DNA of 64,000 bases from Ruficoccus amylovorans (GCF_014230085.1 NZ_JACHVB010000060.1:62001-126000), one strand, 5' to 3'; positions 1 to 9,378 are shown, counted from the first letter of the stretch. Numbers and translations: made by a program. The notes: a model not told the origin generated them from the letters alone.

Positions 1-1
1 C

Positions 2-862
2 GCCGAAGCCGCGAAAGCTGCCGGTAAACCCACCCCGGCCAAACCTTCCGCCATCAAATACGGCCCCCTCGACGAGAACCACCCGCAGCGCCCCGGCGGT
101 TACTACAACGGACGCGTAGCTCCTTTTCGCGGACTGTCGGCCCGCGCCGTGATCTGGTATCAGGGTGAAAGCGACGCCGCCGTCAACCTTCCGCCCAGCG
201 ACCGCGAGCACTATGCCGAACAACTTGAAGCCATGATCAGCGCGTGGCGGCAGGACTGGGACAACGACTCTCTGCCCTTCATGGTCGTACAGTTACCATC
301 GTTCCAGAGCACAAGCTTTAACTACGTGCCCATCCGGGCCGCGCAGGCCGAAGCCGTTGAAGCCCTGAAGAACGCGGGATTGGTCGTAACGCTCGACACC
401 GGTAATCCCGACGACATCCACCCCTACGGCAAGCAAGTCGTCGCCGAGCGTTTGGCAGACATGACCCAGGGCATCATCACCGGTAGCCGCTGGGAACAGC
501 AGAGCCCGAACCTGATCAAGGCCGACCGGCAGGGCCGCGTCGTGCTGTTGGAATTCTCGTGTCCCGGAGACAGCGTGCTGCGCAATGCCTCTGCCAGCGT
601 CGAGCTTCTGCTCGAAATGATCCGCGGCAAACAGCAGCAGGCGCTTCCGCTCAGCGGATTCGAACTCGTGGATGCGGAGGGACACGCCCACCCGGTCTCC
701 GCCCAGTTGCTCGGCTCGAACAAAGTAAGACTCTGGAGTGAAGAAGTCAGCGAGCCAGTACGCGTGAACTACCTGCAAGCAGACAATGTATTATCAACGA
801 TCAGCCTTTACAATTCCGAAGGCTATCCGGTCGGCCCGTTCTCCGTCGATCTGACGCGGTAG
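2..862 (+). CDS. sialate O-acetylesterase, C-terminal part (5' end outside window)
   Basis: The reading frame is open from the first bases, so the N-terminus lies upstream; 286 residues are visible. The stretch reading YNGRVAPFRG then AVIWYQGES is the hallmark of the SASA (sialate O-acetylesterase) SGNH family, which removes O-acetyl esters from sialic acids or other acetylated glycans. A later DDIHPYGKQ stretch supplies the expected D-x-x-H catalytic pair. The last 120 residues form a beta-rich tail, common in these secreted enzymes. It stands at the edge of a region rich in sulfatases and glycosidases, which suits a role in stripping esters from an outer glycan. The acetylated substrate cannot be read from the sequence; plant or algal xylan is possible. 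Confidence 0.88.
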   Translation, partial: AEAAKAAGKPTPAKPSAIKYGPLDENHPQRPGGYYNGRVAPFRGLSARAVIWYQGESDAAVNLPPSDREHYAEQLEAMISAWRQDWDNDSLPFMVVQLPSFQSTSFNYVPIRAAQAEAVEALKNAGLVVTLDTGNPDDIHPYGKQVVAERLADMTQGIITGSRWEQQSPNLIKADRQGRVVLLEFSCPGDSVLRNASASVELLLEMIRGKQQQALPLSGFELVDAEGHAHPVSAQLLGSNKVRLWSEEVSEPVRVNYLQADNVLSTISLYNSEGYPVGPFSVDLTR

Positions 863-1077
863 AATAAACAACCATGCGCATCACCGCACCCGACAGGCAC
901 GAGCGCTCGGGGCTCCACTCGGCTTAAAATCAGCTTTCCGCAACAGGAAATAAGCAGGTCTATAACATAAACGCGCATCCACTGGCCCGTGCAATTGACA
1001 CGTATATGGACAATTACAAACATTCCCATTATCAAGTTTACCACCTTGTTAATTAGAACCCCCAACGTTTACGCATT

Positions 1078-2085
1078 ATGCAATCAAAGTATTCGATCCT
1101 GGCACTGACTTTGCTATCTTCGGCCTCGTGGATGAGCGCTCAAACAACCAATTGGACGAACACCGGAACAGGTGATTGGAGCACCGTCTCGAACTGGAGT
1201 TCAGGCCTTCCTTCTGCCACCGTGAATGCTCAAATCAACCTGGGAGAGGCGCAAGTAACCACAAGCGCGCAAGCCAAACTGGTAACAATCGGCGTAGCGA
1301 CAAACGGGAAGCTCTCCGTCCAGACCGGCGCCGAACTCATCACGAGTGACCGCCTGAATCTTGGCCTCAACGGCGGCACCGGCACATATGAACAAAGCGG
1401 AGGGACGGTCAATGTCACAGAATTCCGCTTCAACACGAACGGCAGCAGCATGAAGATAACCGGCGGGTCATTCGTATCCAACGCCAAGAGCTATCTGGCC
1501 ATCAGCACAAATACCAGCAAAGGAACAACCCTCAGCCTGGAAGGAGGCTCACTGACAATAAACGGCAACCTTGTGCTGGCACGAGACGGCAGTGGCATTT
1601 TTAAGGTTTCCGGCGGCTCGTTCAGCGGCACTTACCTGACCTCCGAAAACAACGGCTCGGGTGAAATGCAGATACTCGGGTCCGGCGCCTCCTCCATCTC
1701 ATTCAGCACATCCATCATGGCGGGCGCACTCAATACCCTCATGTATTCCTTCGACAGTGGCGGCGTCACCACCGTCGAGGTGGGAGCCCACGCGGACTTG
1801 ACAGGCGTTACTTTTGTCTTCGACGACATGCCCGGGTTCAGCGCGCAGATCGGTGACACCTTCACGCTGGTTCAGTCGCGTAATACAGCTGGCAATATCA
1901 CGATTGATGAGAACCCGACAATCTCCTCGCTGGGCAACTACCAGTTCAGCTTGGCAGTGGTCGATGTCGACGGATACGATACCCTTCAGGCGACAGTCAC
2001 CGCGATCCCGGAAGTCAACACCTACGGGGTGCTGATCGGTGCTCTCACGCTAGGCTGCCTGTACAGCCGCCGACACAGGAAGTAG
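1078..2085 (+). CDS. PEP-CTERM anchored secreted protein with autotransporter-like beta repeats
   Basis: 335 residues. An N-terminal signal peptide (ILALTLLSSASWMSAQ) is followed by TTNWTNTGTGDWSTVSNW, the usual opening of the repetitive beta-helix proteins of Planctomycetes and Verrucomicrobia, then Gly/Ser/Thr-rich repeats of the type GTYEQSGGTVN. The C-terminus carries a PEP-CTERM signal: PEVNTYG, a hydrophobic helix, then RRHRK. Such proteins are exported and processed by an exosortase, which is not encoded here. Probably a surface or matrix protein. A consensus TTGACA hexamer lies at 995-1000, but no good -10 box follows it. Confidence 0.85.
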   Translation: MQSKYSILALTLLSSASWMSAQTTNWTNTGTGDWSTVSNWSSGLPSATVNAQINLGEAQVTTSAQAKLVTIGVATNGKLSVQTGAELITSDRLNLGLNGGTGTYEQSGGTVNVTEFRFNTNGSSMKITGGSFVSNAKSYLAISTNTSKGTTLSLEGGSLTINGNLVLARDGSGIFKVSGGSFSGTYLTSENNGSGEMQILGSGASSISFSTSIMAGALNTLMYSFDSGGVTTVEVGAHADLTGVTFVFDDMPGFSAQIGDTFTLVQSRNTAGNITIDENPTISSLGNYQFSLAVVDVDGYDTLQATVTAIPEVNTYGVLIGALTLGCLYSRRHRK

Positions 2086-2550
2086 CCATCTCCCCGTATA
2101 AATCAATAACAAGGCCCGGTTTCCGGCTTCTGTGTTGCCCAGGCAGCACAATGGCAAGAAAGCCGGGTCTTGTTGCGTGTCTGGATAAATGACGATGTGG
2201 AACTGGTGCCCTTCTTCGGCAAAACACCAAACCGACGGCTGTTCCGTTCCGTCCGACATCTGGCCATAACAGGCACACAGCAATACGGGTTTCCTGACAC
2301 TCCTCTCAACTGACCGCGAGTAGATACCGATCCCCCCGGCGCTCCAACGAACTGACCAACATGCCCGCTAGCCATCGACGGCACGCCGCGCGGCATATGG
2401 CGCTACGTCATTTCTACATTAGGAATTTTCCGAACACGGGCTGAGGTTTTGAGACGAGTCGAAAAACGCCGATAGCGGGTCGAAAAAGACCATTCCCCTC
2501 CCGTTGAGCGCTGACCTGAGCAGGCCCTAAATCGACAGCCAGCGTCCGCC
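2086..2550. other. 465-bp intergenic gap, no convincing gene
   Basis: This gap lies between a plus-strand PEP-CTERM gene and the 3' end of a minus-strand sulfatase. It starts with a long stem-loop (2108-2174). A minus-strand frame at about 2050-2283 gives a protein-like stretch (SVWCFAEEGHQF) but has no family match I recognise, no ribosome site, and runs into the PEP-CTERM gene, so I do not call it. The rest holds short direct repeats of GTCGAAAAA near 2457-2490 and nothing else visible. Confidence 0.5.
2108..2174. terminator. long two-part stem-loop between convergent genes
   Basis: An outer arm at 2108-2122 pairs with 2160-2174 (15 positions, including G-T pairs), and inside it 2131-2138 pairs with 2143-2150. 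It sits 22 bp after the PEP-CTERM stop. There is no run of T, so intrinsic termination is only a possibility; the structure itself is seen directly. Confidence 0.45.
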
Positions 2551-3972
2551 TCAAAGGCTCGATGTCTCAGGCTCCTCCAGCGGCACCCACTTGCCACCCG
2601 CCAATTTTGCATGCTGAGCACCCAGGCGTTTGAGGTATTCCGGGTCAAGCGTGGGATCGTCCGTTTCCAGGCGCCAGGCCGTCAGTTCCTCCTGTAATTT
2701 AAGCAGCGTATCGGCATAGGCAGGATCGTCGCTGAGATTGTGAAGCTCATATGGGTCCGCCTCCACGTCGTAGAGTTCGTAACGGGGAGGATAGAGGAAG
2801 ACTTCCATCACCGCCCGCCACGGATCGCCCTCCGGCGGAGCCTTGTACTGTCCGGGAACAGCCGGATTTTTCCGCCCGGACTCAAGGTTGAGAATCAGCT
2901 TGTAACGCCCGTCTCGAATCGCCCGGCGCGGGTAGTAATGATCGACGCGGTGGGCCGTGTACTCGGTCGCAATCATTGTTCGCCATTTGGGGTCCGCGTC
3001 GTTCTCGAGCAGCGGCAACAGGCTGCGCCCGGCCAGACCCGGTGGAACCTCCAGCCCCGCCGCCTCCAGAATAGTCGGCATGATGTCAACGGTGCTGACG
3101 AAACGAGCATCGCGGGAACCGTTAGCCAACGCACCGGGCACGTAAACAAGGAATGGAATCCTCACACCGGCCTCGTAGCAGGTCGTCTTGGCGCGCGCAA
3201 AAGGCGCGCCATGATCGCCGACATAAATGATAAGCGTATCATCCAATAAGTTGCGGCGCTTCAAGTCTTCAATCAACAAACCAACGCCCCAGTCCACCCG
3301 TTCAAGCGCACTGTAGTAGCCAGCCACATCATGGCGCATCCCGGGGAAATCCAGGGCGACAAAAGGCAGCAGCTCGACCTCCTCCGCCGTATGCGGGTGG
3401 CTCGGGATCCCCTTGGTCTGAAAAGCTCCCGCATCGTAGGGACGATGCGGATCAAAGAAATTCACGTAGAGGAAGAACGGACGGCCGGCCTTTTCCGCCT
3501 CGCCCATAAAGGCGTCAGCCCGACGCGAGACCTCGGCCACATCCCGTGAGCCCAGCACGAACTTGGAATTGTCCAGATCGAAGGGGAACGCACTGGCGGG
3601 CTCGACATGAAGCTTGCCGATGATGCCCGTCATGTAGCCCGCGTTTTTCATCTCGACGGCCAGGTTGGGAAGCTCGGGGTTGATCGCGTAACCGACATGG
3701 GCCAGCCCCAACTGCCCGTTTTGGTGCGGGTACAGTCCGGTTAAAATACTGCTGCGCGAAGGCGAACACGAGGACTGCGTCACGTAGCCGCGCTCGAACA
3801 GCACGCCCATCTCACCGAGGCGGTTGAGATTCGGTGTATGCGCCTGATCGTCCCCGTAGGCATCCATCTCGACTCCGTGATCGTCCCCCGTGATCAACAG
3901 GACGTTCAGCGGGCGTCCGTACAGCGCACCACTCAGCAATGACAGGAGTAAGACGAGCGTTTTTATGTTCAC
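2551..3972 (-). CDS. sulfatase, formylglycine-dependent (N-sulfoglucosamine sulfohydrolase-like)
   Basis: 473 residues from the GTG at 3972, chosen because it gives a clean signal peptide (MNIKTLVLLLSLLSGALYG); an ATG at 4038 in the same frame would overlap the preceding gene. The alkaline-phosphatase-like sulfatase fold opens with NVLLITGDDHG (metal site). The formylglycine motif C-S-P-S-R lies at residue 69 and is followed by SSILTG. GKLHVEPASAFPFD and YVGDHGAPF resemble heparan N-sulfatases (sulfatase family S1_8), though the exact sulfate ester is an inference. The gene lies directly downstream of the BNR_4 protein on the same strand, so the two are probably one secreted degradative operon. 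A separate anaerobic or aerobic maturase must convert the Cys; none is in this window. Confidence 0.87.
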   Translation of the reverse strand: MNIKTLVLLLSLLSGALYGRPLNVLLITGDDHGVEMDAYGDDQAHTPNLNRLGEMGVLFERGYVTQSSCSPSRSSILTGLYPHQNGQLGLAHVGYAINPELPNLAVEMKNAGYMTGIIGKLHVEPASAFPFDLDNSKFVLGSRDVAEVSRRADAFMGEAEKAGRPFFLYVNFFDPHRPYDAGAFQTKGIPSHPHTAEEVELLPFVALDFPGMRHDVAGYYSALERVDWGVGLLIEDLKRRNLLDDTLIIYVGDHGAPFARAKTTCYEAGVRIPFLVYVPGALANGSRDARFVSTVDIMPTILEAAGLEVPPGLAGRSLLPLLENDADPKWRTMIATEYTAHRVDHYYPRRAIRDGRYKLILNLESGRKNPAVPGQYKAPPEGDPWRAVMEVFLYPPRYELYDVEADPYELHNLSDDPAYADTLLKLQEELTAWRLETDDPTLDPEYLKRLGAQHAKLAGGKWVPLEEPETSSL

Positions 3973-4024
3973 GATAGTAGAGACGGAAGTTAGCAAGATA
4001 AAGGCGTTAAACGATTCTAGGCCC

Positions 4025-5425
4025 TCAAGGATTTTCATCCACACTGACTTTGAACAGGCGCAGCGGCGACGGTTCCGGCCACGGCTTGGGGCGGGCGACG
4101 TCGCGATTCGGCGGTAGCGTTTCCCACTGCAGGATGTATTTTTCACCCGGATTGAGATCCTCGCCCTGATCATAGGCGCGGACCGTCTTCATCCCGGGGA
4201 AGTCCGACTCGACCCGGTACAACTTCCGGTAAAAGGCTTGCTCTGCCGGGTCCGGCTTGAGGATATCAACCACTGAAAAGTCTTCTTCACTCAGCAGGTA
4301 CTCGCCACTGGGATACTTGACGTGGCTGATCTGCTCTTTCAGCAGCCCCTTGCCGGCCGGAGCCACACTGCCGTGACGCACATCCGTGCTTTCGATGGAG
4401 CCGCCGCCGCTGAAATACCAGCGGTAGTCCCAGTCCGAGGTCTGATAAAACTGCCAGTGGTCATCCTCCCAACGGGCATGGTAGAGCTGCGTGTTGCCCT
4501 GCTCGTCGAACTTGTGGTAGGTGAGGACCACCCTTCCCTTTGAGTCGAAGCCGATCTTCCCCGAGCCGTTGATGATCCCACCCTCGACCGGGATCGGGTC
4601 CACGATGAGGCCGGGAGTTTCAATGGTCAGGGGTAGCTTCAGCGGCTCGCCCGCGGCCGTTTCCCAATGGACGAGATCGCGGCTGCGCGCATAGGAAAGG
4701 TCGTGGTTAGTCTCGCAGTCAACGGTGTCGCGCCATACCCAGGACATATGGTAGTAGCCGTCCGGCCCCAAGGTCGGTCCCAGGGGATAGGCGTTCATCA
4801 TAGATTCGCCGTCGAGAATGGAACGGTCTATCAGGCGTTTCCACTTTTGGGTGTCCGTATCATAAATGTTATAGTAGTTCACGCCGTTACCGCTGGAACC
4901 ATCGCGGTAATAAAAGACAAGATCGCCGTCCGCGTTTTTCATGAAACGCGGATAGGTCACTCGCTGCTCGTCCCGGCCGGTCATGGGAGCCGCCTCCAGC
5001 GTCGTGACGTCGTAAGGCTGTGTGGAGCGGAAATAGACCAGCGGGTTGACATGCATGTTGCCGCTGACGTGTATGTACCCCTCCTTGTCGAGGGCCATGA
5101 CGATGTAGTTATGGCTATCCCATCCGAGCTTCGAGGGGAGCCTCTTATAGGTCCAATCCGAGGAATCCAGTCGCCGCTGAGCAATCGTCATCTGCCGGTC
5201 AGCGTCGTAATAGGCCACGTACTGGTACGGAGGAACCGTCAGCAGGTAAAAGCCAACCCGATGCCCCGACCAAACATTGTCAAGCTCCTGCGCATCGAGC
5301 AGTTGGGGCGGAGTAGGCTTGGATTCGTCACTGTCCACAACTGGGCCAGCATGACTGAAATTCATAGCAAACAAAGTGCAGCTCAAGCCAATAACTGCAA
5401 GTCTCATGTGGGGGATGATAGGCAT
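4025..5425 (-). CDS. secreted BNR_4 repeat beta-propeller protein
   Basis: 466 residues with an N-terminal signal peptide (LAVIGLSCTLFAMNFSHA); an internal ATG at 5407 is an equally good start. The conserved block WDSHNYIVMALDKEGYIHVSGNMH and the later YHMSWVWRDT match the BNR_4 family, a seven-bladed propeller found in polysaccharide-active enzymes, among them some ulvan lyases. Conserved His and Tyr residues in these blocks are candidate catalytic residues. The gene precedes a sulfatase on the same strand, which fits attack on a sulfated polysaccharide. Family assignment is firm; lyase activity and substrate are inference. Confidence 0.78.
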   Translation of the reverse strand: MPIIPHMRLAVIGLSCTLFAMNFSHAGPVVDSDESKPTPPQLLDAQELDNVWSGHRVGFYLLTVPPYQYVAYYDADRQMTIAQRRLDSSDWTYKRLPSKLGWDSHNYIVMALDKEGYIHVSGNMHVNPLVYFRSTQPYDVTTLEAAPMTGRDEQRVTYPRFMKNADGDLVFYYRDGSSGNGVNYYNIYDTDTQKWKRLIDRSILDGESMMNAYPLGPTLGPDGYYHMSWVWRDTVDCETNHDLSYARSRDLVHWETAAGEPLKLPLTIETPGLIVDPIPVEGGIINGSGKIGFDSKGRVVLTYHKFDEQGNTQLYHARWEDDHWQFYQTSDWDYRWYFSGGGSIESTDVRHGSVAPAGKGLLKEQISHVKYPSGEYLLSEEDFSVVDILKPDPAEQAFYRKLYRVESDFPGMKTVRAYDQGEDLNPGEKYILQWETLPPNRDVARPKPWPEPSPLRLFKVSVDENP

Positions 5426-5846
5426 AAGGGTATACGAAATTTGATAGTTTCGGGCGGTGCAAAATCCCGCCTTATACTACCAGAGAGATACGCTCGATCT
5501 ATATCCCGAACAACCCGAAAAGACCTGCAGAATACTAACCTTATCAGCCAATTAATAAAATCACGGCGGGATCCCGGTAGCAAATACCCACGGGGGCCCC
5601 TCTTTCATTCAAGACACAGGCTCGACCCTCATCACCCAAAAGAAAGACACGCTTCATCAATAAGTCTGTCCGTTCGCGTACCTGCAGATTAGTGGGGCCT
5701 CGCCCCGTCAACCCGCCTACCCCAACCCCGTCTTGAGCGAATTTGTTATAAATGTGACGAGCCATCCCACTTGCAGGAGACTGACAGTAACACGATCCTT
5801 AATCGTGTCCTTATTTCGAACCAATCAATCCCTAGCGATACCCGTT
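5426..5846. other. 421-bp divergent intergenic region
   Basis: This region separates the minus-strand BNR_4/sulfatase operon from a plus-strand PEP-CTERM gene, so it should hold both promoters. No strong -35/-10 pair stands out. A small GGGGC-CTC-GCCCC hairpin lies at 5694-5706 and a 7-bp dyad at 5790-5808. I see no reading frame worth calling. Confidence 0.5.
5790..5808. promoter_or_regulatory. 7-bp inverted repeat, possible operator
   Basis: ACACGAT and ATCGTGT are separated by 5 bp, a perfect dyad 39 bp before the ATG of the PEP-CTERM gene at 5847. Its position and symmetry suit a regulator binding site, but no second copy was found in the window and no regulator can be assigned. Confidence 0.35.
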
Positions 5847-6641
5847 ATGAAAAACACCCCCCGATTCCTCCTACTCCTCGCAGCCTCCGCGCTGGGCATC
5901 ACTTCGCTTCACGCAAGCACAGTGGTGTTCTCCGATGATTTCAACCGGGCGAATGTCGGCCCGACCAATAATGATACCCTCATAGGCAACGGCTGGGTCT
6001 GGCCGCAAGCTGATGGCGAATGGGCGATCAACGATGGCACCCTCGTCACTGACAAAACCACCCCTCCGGCCCCCCCGACCGGTGCTCCTCGTATCCTCAA
6101 TCAGTCAGTCTCCCTTTCAGACACCCAGTCGTTCACCTACTCGGTGGACATTTTCGCTGCCGATGCATCCACCGGATGGATCGGGCTGATGTTTGATGTC
6201 CATAGCATGAACAATTTCGAAATCGTGCGCTTCAAGATCGGATCAAATTCCTACCAGGCCCTTCGCATGGAAGGCGGCAGCCCTGTGACATCAACACTGG
6301 TCACGAAAAGCGACGCCACCGAAACCTTCACCGCAAACACTTGGTACACGATCACGGTGACGACCTATGTCGAAGATGTCGAAGGAAGCATCGAGTTCTC
6401 CATCACCCGGCGCGGCAGTGAAGAGAATCTGAACGTGGCCAACACCGCCAACTTCGGAGCAGACCCCGAAAGCTGGACCAACAACGGTTTCGGCTTATTC
6501 GCCGAAAGCAACGGCAAACCCACCTTCGACAACATGCTGGTCACCACGGTCCCCGAGCCGGGCGAAACCTCCCTGTGCCTGCTCGCGCTTGCTGGGGCCT
6601 TCACCCTCCTGGGTCGCCGCTACCTGCGCTCGCGCAAGTAA
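5847..6641 (+). CDS. PEP-CTERM anchored secreted protein with concanavalin-like fold
   Basis: 264 residues. The start was set at 5847 because a signal peptide follows (MKNTPRFLLLLAASALG). The mature part opens VVFSDDFNRANVG and continues with GNGWVWPQADGEW, typical of laminin-G or DUF1080-type jelly-roll domains that bind or cut glycans. The end has the PEP-CTERM signal: VPEPGETS, a hydrophobic helix and RRYLRSRK. It lies between two sulfatase loci, and may present a glycan-binding domain at the surface. No catalytic residues can be named. Confidence 0.85.
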   Translation: MKNTPRFLLLLAASALGITSLHASTVVFSDDFNRANVGPTNNDTLIGNGWVWPQADGEWAINDGTLVTDKTTPPAPPTGAPRILNQSVSLSDTQSFTYSVDIFAADASTGWIGLMFDVHSMNNFEIVRFKIGSNSYQALRMEGGSPVTSTLVTKSDATETFTANTWYTITVTTYVEDVEGSIEFSITRRGSEENLNVANTANFGADPESWTNNGFGLFAESNGKPTFDNMLVTTVPEPGETSLCLLALAGAFTLLGRRYLRSRK

Positions 6642-6679
6642 CAAACCCCATTACCCAAGCGCATCAGCACTTTTCTGTC

Positions 6680-6705
6680 GGACCGGGGTCGCACGGCCCC
6701 GGTCC
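6680..6705 (+). terminator. 9-bp GC-rich hairpin after PEP-CTERM gene
   Basis: GGACCGGGG at 6680-6688 pairs perfectly with CCCCGGTCC at 6697-6705 around an 8-nt loop, 38 bp after the stop codon. No T tract follows, so it may end transcription with Rho or simply protect the 3' end. Confidence 0.5.
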
Positions 6706-6795
6706 ACCGCAGAAGACCGTCTCGTTTCCAAGCCTCTTGCCGGATAACTTGTCAAGCGGCTGAAAAGGCTTAATCCAGTTACAGGAAGCCCCACT

Positions 6796-8202
6796 ATGTC
6801 TAATAACAGATTTCTCGGGATCATCCCCTCGGTGGCCACGATCCTCTGCGCAGCCCCGATAGCCCTGCTGCAGGCACAGGGCAATGAGCAGACTGCCCCC
6901 AACGTGCTCTTCATCGCCATCGACGATCTCCGGCCCGAGTTGGGAGCCTATGGCAACAAGGAGATACAGTCACCCAACATTGATCGGCTGGCCGCCGATG
7001 CGACGCTGTTCAATCAGGCCTACAGCCAGGTGCCGGTCTGCGGAGCCTCACGCTCAAGCATGCTGAGCGGAATGCTTCCAACGGCAAAGCGCTTCACTGC
7101 TTTCGACTCGCGCGCCGACGAGGACGCCCCCGGCATGCCCACGCTTCCGGCATGGTTCAAGGAGCATGGCTACACCACGTACAGCAACGGGAAAATTTTT
7201 CACAACAGGAACGATTCAACCGACGGCTGGTCACGGCCCGCCTGGATGCCCTCCATCAGCCACGGCGCCATGCTCAATCCCGAGAGCAAGAAGCACCTCG
7301 GCGGAGTCCGTAATCGCGGCCCGTTTTACGAACGCGCCGAAGTCGAGGACTCGGCCTACTTCGACGGACAAGTTTTGGACAAATCCCTCGCGGACCTCAA
7401 GGAACTCTCCGCCGCCGGGAAACCCTTCTTCCTCGCAGTCGGCTTCATCCGTCCGCACCTCCCCTTCTACGCTCCCGCACAGGATTGGGATGCCTTTGAC
7501 GAGGGCTCGATTTCACTGGCCGTCAACCGGGAGCTACCCGCCGGCTCACCTGAATCCCTTACTCCCTCGAACGAAATCCAGTTCTACGGCGACCACGGCA
7601 TCCCCTACAACAGTGAGCTGTGGCACCAGACGGCCAAGCACGGCTACTACGCCTGCGTCCGCTACGTGGACCGGCTGGTCGGCAAACTCCTCGACGCACT
7701 CGAAGCAACCGGACAGGCCGACAACACAATCATCGTGCTCTGGGGTGACCACGGATGGCTCCTCGGCGAGCATAATGTCTGGGGCAAGCTCATCCTACTC
7801 CCCGAGGCGTTGCGGGTTCCGCTTCTCATCCGCGCCCCCGGGCGCGCCCCGGCCCAGTCAGATGAGGTCGTGGAGGCGGTCGATATTTACCCGACCCTCT
7901 GCGGGTTGGCCGGGCTTCCCGTCCCGCAGCACCTTCAGGGGCAGGACCTCTTTGGGCCGAGCGCGAATACCGGACGCCAGGATTCCGGATACGCCTATTC
8001 GCGCATGTTCAACGGGGACGCCGTCTCAACCGAACGTTATGTCTACGCCCGTTACAACAAGGCTGGCAAGGTCGAGGAACTACTGCTCGACCGGGAGCAA
8101 GATCCCCTCGGACGCAAGAACCTGACAACCGACTCTGCTTACGCAGCCGAGCTGAATACTCTGCGCCAGGCACTCGACGACCAAATGCAACGGGCCAAAT
8201 AG
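6796..8202 (+). CDS. sulfatase, formylglycine-dependent (iduronate-2-sulfatase-like)
   Basis: 468 residues with a signal peptide ending near ALLQAQG. The metal-binding start NVLFIAIDDLRPELGAYG is followed by the modification motif C82-G-A-S-R, then SSMLSGMLP. The pattern IDDLRPELGAYG with CGASR, and the later GDHGWLLGEHNVWGK, is that of the iduronate-2-sulfatase group (S1_7). The protein should act outside the cytoplasm on a sulfated uronic acid or related sugar; the substrate is inference. It is followed by a good intrinsic terminator and then an AraC regulator on the same strand. Confidence 0.9.
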   Translation: MSNNRFLGIIPSVATILCAAPIALLQAQGNEQTAPNVLFIAIDDLRPELGAYGNKEIQSPNIDRLAADATLFNQAYSQVPVCGASRSSMLSGMLPTAKRFTAFDSRADEDAPGMPTLPAWFKEHGYTTYSNGKIFHNRNDSTDGWSRPAWMPSISHGAMLNPESKKHLGGVRNRGPFYERAEVEDSAYFDGQVLDKSLADLKELSAAGKPFFLAVGFIRPHLPFYAPAQDWDAFDEGSISLAVNRELPAGSPESLTPSNEIQFYGDHGIPYNSELWHQTAKHGYYACVRYVDRLVGKLLDALEATGQADNTIIVLWGDHGWLLGEHNVWGKLILLPEALRVPLLIRAPGRAPAQSDEVVEAVDIYPTLCGLAGLPVPQHLQGQDLFGPSANTGRQDSGYAYSRMFNGDAVSTERYVYARYNKAGKVEELLLDREQDPLGRKNLTTDSAYAAELNTLRQALDDQMQRAK

Positions 8203-8238
8203 CACCCGCGAAACCGACGTCCAAACAGTTTCCTCAAG

Positions 8239-8265
8239 GGACCATCCATACCGGATGGTCCTTTT
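8239..8265 (+). terminator. intrinsic terminator after sulfatase
   Basis: GGACCATCC (8239-8247) pairs perfectly with GGATGGTCC (8253-8261) around a 5-nt loop, preceded by AAG and followed by TTTT. It ends the sulfatase transcript and separates it from the AraC gene. Confidence 0.8.
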
Positions 8266-8332
8266 GGAACACCCGCACCCGGACAACGTTCATTTGACGA
8301 CTCCCCCCTGACCGCTTTATTCTCAGTCTGTT

Positions 8333-9226
8333 ATGTTACGGTACTTAGCCTGCGGTCAGCGAAATTTCAAAAACGACGTGGACCCGCTGGCCGTACGCTA
8401 CAGTTGGGAATTCTACGCCATCCTCAAGGGCAAGGGCGCTCCCTTGATAGAGGGCACCACCCCGCTGGAGCCACGCGGGAATTGCCTCTGGCTCATGCGT
8501 CCGGGAATCGTTTACCAGTGGACGACCCGCCCCTCACGCATTACCCGTTTCGCTTTTCACTTCAGCTACGTTCCCGAGCCGCTGCGTAACATGTTCGATG
8601 ACCAGGACTGGCTCTGCCGCGATCTCGATGAAAAGGAGGCCGACACCATCCGGCAACTCGCCGACGACCTGCTGCCGCACTACCATAACCCGACCGAATT
8701 ACTCGACCTGCACGGTAACAAGGCTCTCCTGACCCTGTCCCTCTACTTTCTGGACGATTGCAACTTCAAGCGCCAACGCCCGATCTTCCGTCGTGAGTAC
8801 GAGCGTGTACGCCGGGCCGAAGAGTGGTACCTCGATCACATCCGCCAGCGTCCGACCATGGAGCAGGTCGCCGAGCAGGCCGGGGTCTCCACCAGCCAAA
8901 TGCGCCGAGATTTCCAAACCATGTACAATGTCTCCCCGCTGGTGGTCTTCCGGCGACTTCGCCTGTATGAAGCGACCCGCCTGCTCATGAACACCGACCT
9001 GAAGATCGACAATATCTATCCGCTGGCAGGCTTCTCCAACGCCGTGGATTTCCACCGCAACTTCAAGCGCGAGTATGGCCTTTCCCCCTATCAGTGGCGG
9101 CGACGGCTGACCACCTATAAGGCGGACTCCTCCTCATGGTATTTCGGCCAGAGCTCGCCCGGTGCCCCCATCAGCCTGGCCAACAAATCCCGCTCAAAAG
9201 ATCCGTTCTCCAAGGACCACAAATAA
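8333..9226 (+). CDS. AraC family transcriptional regulator
   Basis: 297 residues. The N-terminal half (about 1-160) is a cupin-like sensing domain with the block LWLMRPGIVYQW. The C-terminal third contains the paired helix-turn-helix of AraC/XylS proteins: MEQVAEQAGVSTSQMRRDF, then IYPLAGFSNAVDFHRNFKRE and GLSPYQWRRRL. It probably senses a sugar and controls neighbouring glycan genes such as the sulfatase upstream. A weak 7-bp hairpin at 9293-9314 follows the gene. It shares its layout with the regulators at 35526 and 19449. Confidence 0.92.
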   Translation: MLRYLACGQRNFKNDVDPLAVRYSWEFYAILKGKGAPLIEGTTPLEPRGNCLWLMRPGIVYQWTTRPSRITRFAFHFSYVPEPLRNMFDDQDWLCRDLDEKEADTIRQLADDLLPHYHNPTELLDLHGNKALLTLSLYFLDDCNFKRQRPIFRREYERVRRAEEWYLDHIRQRPTMEQVAEQAGVSTSQMRRDFQTMYNVSPLVVFRRLRLYEATRLLMNTDLKIDNIYPLAGFSNAVDFHRNFKREYGLSPYQWRRRLTTYKADSSSWYFGQSSPGAPISLANKSRSKDPFSKDHK

Positions 9227-9378
9227 AGAGCGCTACCCGCCTTTCAATGCGCCGGCAGTATAGGCTGGATCAATGTCCCCCCAGCCCTGTGGAGATGAGA
9301 AAAATCACTCATCTTATAAAGGTTACCCGACTTTATGCCGATGATCGACACGGTTACTATTGCGCATGCCCCTGCCCA

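Noticed and set aside
2050-2283. Small minus-strand gene after the first PEP-CTERM gene
   Set aside because: The translation looks partly protein-like, but it overlaps the PEP-CTERM coding end and the stem-loop, and no family or start signal supports it.
4667-5692. Plus-strand frame of about 340 codons across the BNR_4 gene
   Set aside because: Shadow of the minus-strand gene; no ribosome site or family.
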